Source: Oscheius onirici (taxonomy: Eukaryota > Nematoda > Chromadorea > Rhabditida > Rhabditidae). Taken from it: 64,000 nt of DNA. The position numbers were made by a program, and so were the translations under genes. This document shows, piece after piece, positions 58,650-64,000 of this stretch. Where the stretch lies: assembly GCA_932521025.1 (NCBI GenBank), contig OW051473.1, forward strand, positions 7,936,001 through 8,000,000. Direction: 5' to 3'. Position 1 is the stretch's first letter, and each line of letters starts with the position of its first letter. Below the pieces are notes generated by a model that was given only the letters and a program-made list of their open reading frames with translations, was not told the DNA's origin and ran no database searches.

Positions 58650-58872
58650 TTGATGTTGGGCGATTGACGTTGGCGGCCGTTGGCTTTGTAATCGGTCACG
58701 ATTAGCCACACGATATTCTCTCGATCTAACAAGTTAGACATTCAGCCAAAATGTGAGCTGTATCATCAACTAACGTTTAAAGTGCTGTAACACATCTGTA
58801 CAAAACCACTCGTTTCAGTTCACTACCTGCGATCTGTTAGGAGCAGATGCCGTGAAGAGACGCTGATCACTG
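58650..58872 (+). pseudogene. Third, highly decayed M13 peptidase remnant
   Basis: Short recognisable pieces remain: VGFVIGHD followed by a stop where the zinc helix should continue, PHDILS, and near 58835 a tail piece (LLGADAVKRR) resembling the end of the second copy. The HExxH motif is destroyed. It shows a tandem array decaying from left to right. Confidence 0.6.
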
Positions 58873-59605
58873 CCAGAAGATGAATTTTTTTAACTGCTGG
58901 TGATCTTTAGAGAAGACAATTCTCTGTTTCGTCCTATTGAAAGCATTGAACAGTATGTATGTTACTAAAAACAGCAACTGATGGAGTCTTCTTACCACTG
59001 ATAACAACTATTTACGCTGCCAGCCTAAAACAGAACTCACTTTTGGTCATTTTTCTCAAATCGCACGTTCATAATGCATTGAAACATCCGTGGAGAAATA
59101 ACAATGGACCTTTTATCAATTCTGAGTGACCTTCATTACAGTAGTGCAAATTTTAAAAACAGGCCGTCTTGTCAAAAATGGTCCTGCAATGCACATTTCC
59201 ACGAACATGTTCCACTTTTTAACGCTTTTCCGGGGAGATCAGCTGTTCTCGGGAGCTATTTTCTCACATGGTCGTGTTCCAGGCCGCACAACTGTCACCT
59301 CGCTAGGAGCGCTGGAGACAAGTGGTGCTTCGGTCTCCGAGAGGAAAGAATTGGTCTCGACGCGCGTAGACAGCGTTCAATAACATTTGGGGGTACATCG
59401 CATCGGCCGTGTTGGTCATTTCTTAATTATCAAATGTTTACTTCCTATTTTGGATGTTTATTTAAAAAAGTTTTCAGAGTTGAATCAACTAAATGAGGTT
59501 GATATGAAGCTATTCTAACTGGGCTGGATCATGTAAGTTTTACTATTTTTGTATCATAACTAATTTTTCAGAGATTTCTGTTAAATTTTTCGGTAAAATT
59601 TGAAA
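58873..59605. other. Intergenic with one unexplained ORF
   Basis: A 130-codon plus-strand ORF (59104-59496) overlaps an 85-codon ORF in another frame (59126-59383) that reads more like protein (FRGDQLFSGAIFSHGRVPG). Neither has clear splice partners or a known family. It is probably a relic. Confidence 0.3.
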
Positions 59606-60032
59606 ATGGGCAATTCGCAAGGCTCCAGCAAAAATGGAGGTGAGAGCTTTCGTTTTTATCCCTTCCGCTACGTGTTAAAATAAACAAGCGGTTCCAGTGC
59701 GGTTTTTCCAAGAGATTATCCGAACGTTTCGGCGTCATTGTGACGACTCTCTGAGTCATGATGTTCCTCATGAGAAATCAATGCGCTTCGTCTGCCATTC
59801 TTACACTAAACTATCGAAAAAACGCAAAAGACCTCAGCATCCCACTTTTGCCTTTGTCATTGCGGCAGTAACTCTACTCCTCCGCCATGTTTCAAACCTG
59901 TTTCCGGCGATTTTTGGTCGTGTTTTTGGAAAAAGTATAGCTTCCGTGCTATTCTTCGTTGCAGGAAAGGGCAGGTATCAAAAGACGCCTGAACCGATAC
60001 TTGAGCAAACATTTCCCATCAGTTGGCCCTGA
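59606..60032 (+). CDS. Candidate N-myristoylated small orphan, 122 aa
   Basis: Exon 1 (59606-59639) encodes MGNSQGSSKNG, a strong N-myristoylation start (Gly2, Ser6). It splices across a 58-nt GT-AG intron in phase to 59698-60032. The rest is basic, with a possible membrane helix (FAFVIAAVTLLL) and the end PEPILEQTFPISWP. It would sit on an inner membrane surface if the lipid signal is real. No family was recognised. Only two exons support it. Confidence 0.45.
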
Positions 60033-60568
60033 TGTCCCGATAACATTGCCTGGGAAATAGCGTGTTTATCCGCAAGGACTTGTTTTGGCCCGCAACAAAA
60101 TAAGTTATATGGAAAATAAAAGTTTCAGAGTATATTGGAAAACAGTTTATTTGCGGAACCAAGAATATAAAATGTTAGCATTCAAAACCAATCATAACAA
60201 AATAGCGTAGTATACTTAGGTTTTACTACCTGAGAAAGTTTGATAAACTAGCTGGAGTTGGATTCATTCAGAAAACTTCGATTTTTAGTGAATGAATCAG
60301 AAATGCTGAACAATACCGATTCCAGTCGTAGCCGAAACATGCAATGTATATCGGCTTGTTTCGTTTAGCTCCACCACAAATTTTTACGCTATTCTTACTT
60401 AGAAACAGAAGTTTAACTAAGGGTTTTCGCTGAAAGTTGTGGAAACAAGAAACAAGTTGTTTCAATATTCTGTCCGCGTTATCTTCTATCCCAACAGAGT
60501 ACTATCCCTCGCCTGTCTTTAGCGCCTCTAGTATAGCTTGAAGAAGTTATCCGATCTCGTGGTCAGTC

Positions 60569-63500
60569 ATGACAAAACAGCTTGTGTGCTTTGGCCTGTC
60601 CTCAGATCCACACGTGATTACCGGTGTCAGCCTGCTCAAGGAGCCTGTCCACGAGCATCTGACTCTGCTGAGCACAGCACCCGCCCAGGCGTTCACTCGA
60701 CTCGAAAATATTCCTATTGTCATGTCTCGCGTTCCGTTGGGCTACTACAGCGACGATGAGCCGCTATCCAGTAGCCCCAGTAGTTATTCAAGTTGTGATT
60801 CCATCGACGAAGTATTCGAACGATACCGTCAGTACAGAAGACGGGTGCGAGGTCAGCCAGCCCTTCTTTATTCTTTTTCTTCTCTTATCTTTTCTCGTCA
60901 TAACGTAAACCTGGTTCCGATCTACGCATTTTATCAAATTTCTGAGTCACGCTGAATGACTTAGCATCCGCAAACCGCCTTTTGCATAATCTGCACTCAC
61001 TTTTGATTCTTTTTTTTGCAATTGTTCCAATCCATTGAGTCAGAACAATAACATTAAGCAATCCAGAGATTCCAGTCAAGTGGTCCGTACCCTAGAGACA
61101 ACAATAACATACTTTCTGAAAAGAGGCAGCTGTCCCTCAACTAAAGTTCCCAGGATCAGCTCATTTCGAAAAGCATTGTACCCAGTTTCAAAATCAGCTG
61201 ATTTGAGAACAGTTGTCACTGAGCTGCTTTCCGTATCCAAAGCGCTACCAGAACAACGGTCAAACCTTGCGCTGACGCTTGTCGCTCGGCAAACAGAACT
61301 CGGAGGAGTTGAGCAGCGTTTTCGGTTACACTTTCCCCCTGATATTGTCATCAACCTACCCAATTTTGAAAATTTCAGGTCTGGTACAGTCTTTCTCCGA
61401 TCTCGACGACAATATGGTGATAAATCAAGGTACAAACAGCTCTCGTCAACCTCAACTCGGTTTTCATTCGATTCATGGAGTTAATGTGGAGCGAAAACAA
61501 AGTGAGATTTTAATTTTGTTTCTTTAAATGCATCCGTTCCAGATAACCGCATAGCTCGTCGGAAAGAAAGCTTCTGCAAAGGATTAGCCTTCTCCAACAG
61601 GTCTGCGACCAGTTTTTGTTCGGTTGAAAATACGTGACGCGATTTAGGCCGATCTCAATAGATGAATGCGTTTGTCTCCGGCTAACCGAGGTAGCTACAA
61701 ACTGGTCAGGCGTTCTCAGATTCGGCGTTACCAATGTCGATCCAGAAACATATCGTACACAGCCCGTGCCAAAGTACACTTGATTTGGTACCAACGCTAA
61801 AGAAAAATTTAGATTTGCCTGTCCGGATCTCACATCAAAAACGGGTTATTGGGCAAAAGCACTTCCGGAGAGGTTCTCAACCCAGGGAAATGTGCTCCAT
61901 TTCTTTGTTAACACTGCCGGGGAACTGATTTACGGAATTAATGGAAGTCAAAAGGTGTATTTTATCAATCTTCATTTAATATTTTTAACTTAAGGGTGTT
62001 TTCTTGTGCGGCATCAACACAAGCCTGCCCCTTTGGATAATTGTCGACATCTACGGGAATAGCGTTGCCGTCGAGTTTGTCGGTAAGATTTATTGCATCC
62101 TTTTCGGAAACATTCGGCGGGATAAGAAGGCCGATGACGACAGAAAACGCGAAACCGGTTTTGCAAAAATTGTGTCACAGTCGAAGAAAATAGTCCCCTT
62201 GGAAGAAAACCAACTGAAAAAGGTATGAAGGACCCAGGATGCCCCGAAAGTGCAGAGCTCTATGTTTGTCCTAGATAGCATTTGGACTCAATTTCAACCT
62301 GTTGTCCTCTCTCCGGACACCTTATCTTTTTGATAAATCGTACGACAATCGATGAGAATAACAAAAAGGAGGTTACGTTTTCTTGTCTTTTCCTCTCCAG
62401 CCACATTTTGCAATATGCAGTCAGCAACGATTTTAATCTTTTGCCCGCCAGCGCCAGGATGACTCAGAGACGTTCTCAGAGAGGAGCCTGCGGGCTTTGT
62501 TATACAATCGTGGCTCGTAGTTGGGTTTTTACGCCACCTTCTATACGATTCCATTTCGTTAGTGTTTTTTCCTGCGAGAAGTTAATTAAGATTTAATGAA
62601 ATGACGCGTGTTTCGCCCTTATTGTTGCTGCGATCCAGCTATCCTTCTTCTTCTAGTTTAAAATATTCGCTTAAAATAGGAAAACGATTGCACTTTTCTG
62701 ATAAAAATAATTGGCGGGTCTTTTTGACTCATTTTACCGGCTCGACCGGAAAGGAGCGAAGAGAGCTTTTTCCGGATGGAGGTCCAGGGCGCGGTTGTGT
62801 TTGTTTTTCCTGTAAAGTCCGTCATCCTCCTCTCGCCTGGCGACCTCACTCTCTCATTGTGTTCCAAATCGTAAGCCCAACTTACTTGTTTGTTTTACGC
62901 TTCCTCCTTTTCTTGCTATCGAGTAGCTCGAGCCAAAATTTTTTTTTGCCTCCATATCTTCCCTCTCTGTGTCCAGACCAATTCCTCGTAGTTCAGAAAC
63001 CCAATGAACAAACTCTGGAAATATCACTCCCTGTCAGATAAACATTGCGACGAGGAACTGTTTCAGGCCATCAAAAAAGCCTATAAATGCAAAGCTGGTA
63101 AACAGTTGAAAGGTGTGCAAAAATAGCTCCGAAGCCCAGCGAAATGGACTATTTTCAGACTCTGCCGAGTTTCGCAATGAGCGAAGCCGTTCCTCCAGTG
63201 TACAGCCGAGAACTAGTGGAATTACCAATCCTATCCATATCAACGATACTCCACTGCCTGCCAGTACTAGTCCAGCAGTTACTCCAGTTCATAATGTCAC
63301 TCCGGTGAGCTCGTCATCTCAGCTAGCAGTTTCGTCCTCTTCTCGACGTGAGTATCTTTTCCTGATTAAGATTACGCTTATAAACTATTTGTTCATATAA
63401 ATGTTTAGGAGGAATGGATCAGATTCGTTTTCATCAGTTTCACGGAAGGAATGTGAACCTGGTCAACGATAGGACGGTAGCCTCGAGGATGGTTAACGAA

Positions 63501-64000
63501 TACACCCAGGGATACGTCTTTACTGAAAGGCCCGTTAACATCAATGAGAAGGTTGTTATCCAGGTTAGACCTTTTGAACTTCCGTTTGACGCAATTTAAT
63601 AGATCATGGAAGTACAACAGCTGTTCAATGGGGGCCTCGCCTTCGGTGTGACGTGTTGCGACCCCACAAGCTTGAGAAGTGTGGATATGCCTGAAAACTC
63701 TGGGGATCTGGTGGAAATGAAAGAGTATTGGGTTGGAATCCAGGACATTGCCCTTCAGCCGACGAAAAACACTGTTTTGAGCTTCTGGATCACGGAGACT
63801 GGTATTTGAACTGGTGCACCTTCCAACTACTGTTTACTTACAGCTGAGGTCAAAATGCGCAAAGACGCTGGCAGTCCTCACACGGTGCTTCACGTGGATA
63901 CGAGTGTTCCGCTCTACATGTGGTTCGACTGCTATGGAACGACGCAATCTATCAAACTTATTGGAACGACAAGAAGTCAGTCTCCTGCTGGTAGATCCAG
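60569..64000 (+). CDS. Neuralized homologue (two NHR domains), cut by window end
   Basis: Exon 1 (60569 to about 60852: MTKQLVCFGLSSDP, a Ser-rich stretch) splices in phase over 526 nt to 61379. The first NHR domain follows: FHSIHGVNVERKQ, KGLAFSNR, PISIDECVCLRLTEVATNWSG (read in two parts), GVTNVDPETY and LWIIVDIYGN. A long intron or spacer follows from 62229. A linker rich in Ser/Thr/Pro (63162-63345) leads to the second NHR domain: QFHGRNVNLVNDRTVASR, GYVFTERPV, GLAFGVTCCDP and LYMWFDCYG. Neuralized proteins are RING E3 ubiquitin ligases that act on Delta-type Notch ligands. The RING would lie beyond the window. The link between the two NHR halves is inferred; they could be two adjacent genes. 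Confidence 0.85.

Noticed and set aside
1..64000. CRISPR arrays, bacterial operons or insertion sequences
   Set aside because: The window is eukaryotic with spliceosomal introns throughout. No direct-repeat/spacer array or bacterial-type gene was seen.

Overview
The window is nuclear DNA of a nematode. Genes are split by very short introns, mostly 36-60 nt. Acceptors are TTTCAG or TTTAG. Acceptor-like sites without an upstream coding exon often lie just 5' of start codons, as expected for spliced-leader trans-splicing. Products match nematode or general animal families: an Argonaute, a vesicular monoamine transporter, Ly6 proteins, a Cys-loop channel, a cytochrome P450. I cannot name the species. 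Intron sizes and the gene set fit a rhabditid-type free-living or parasitic nematode.

Layout. 0-5 kb: the end of one gene, a tiny membrane ORF, a gene-poor stretch, then a small neuropeptide-like precursor (3587-3978) and an antisense 3' fragment of PRPP synthetase (4759-5074). 5.1-9.5 kb: an Argonaute with a Q/N-rich N-terminus. 9.9-10.6 kb: a foldback with ~300-bp arms. 11.2-13.9 kb: an MTMR9-type inactive myotubularin, followed by a secreted orphan and a decaying partial copy of the myotubularin gene. 17.4-26.2 kb, minus strand: a Ly6/GPI protein with cassette mini-exons, a large unidentified protein, and a WDR26/GID7 homologue. 26.2-29.6 kb: gene-poor and purine-rich on the + strand. 29.6-34.3 kb, minus: an indoleamine 2,3-dioxygenase family gene and a P450 with a repeat-filled intron. 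36-38 kb: vesicular monoamine transporter (cat-1). 38.2-46 kb, minus: a second Ly6 protein, an 86-aa orphan, glucosidase II alpha, a Cys-loop channel. 47.2-52.2 kb: an LRMDA-like LRR protein, a small membrane protein, a nucleoside transporter. 53.8-58.9 kb: a probable mitochondrial orphan and an M13 peptidase with two decaying copies. 59.6-64 kb: a candidate myristoylated orphan and the start of a Neuralized homologue cut by the window end.

The genes do not form one pathway. Several are neuronal or secretory (candidate peptide, cat-1, Cys-loop channel, Ly6 proteins, M13 peptidase). The Argonaute lies beside a foldback whose transcript would be double-stranded. Recent local rearrangement is visible in the PRPP synthetase fragment, the myotubularin partial copy, the M13 copies and the foldback. 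Exon models were read by eye. Coordinates for multi-exon genes are the outer limits of the coding part I could follow, and internal junctions are certain only where phase is stated.
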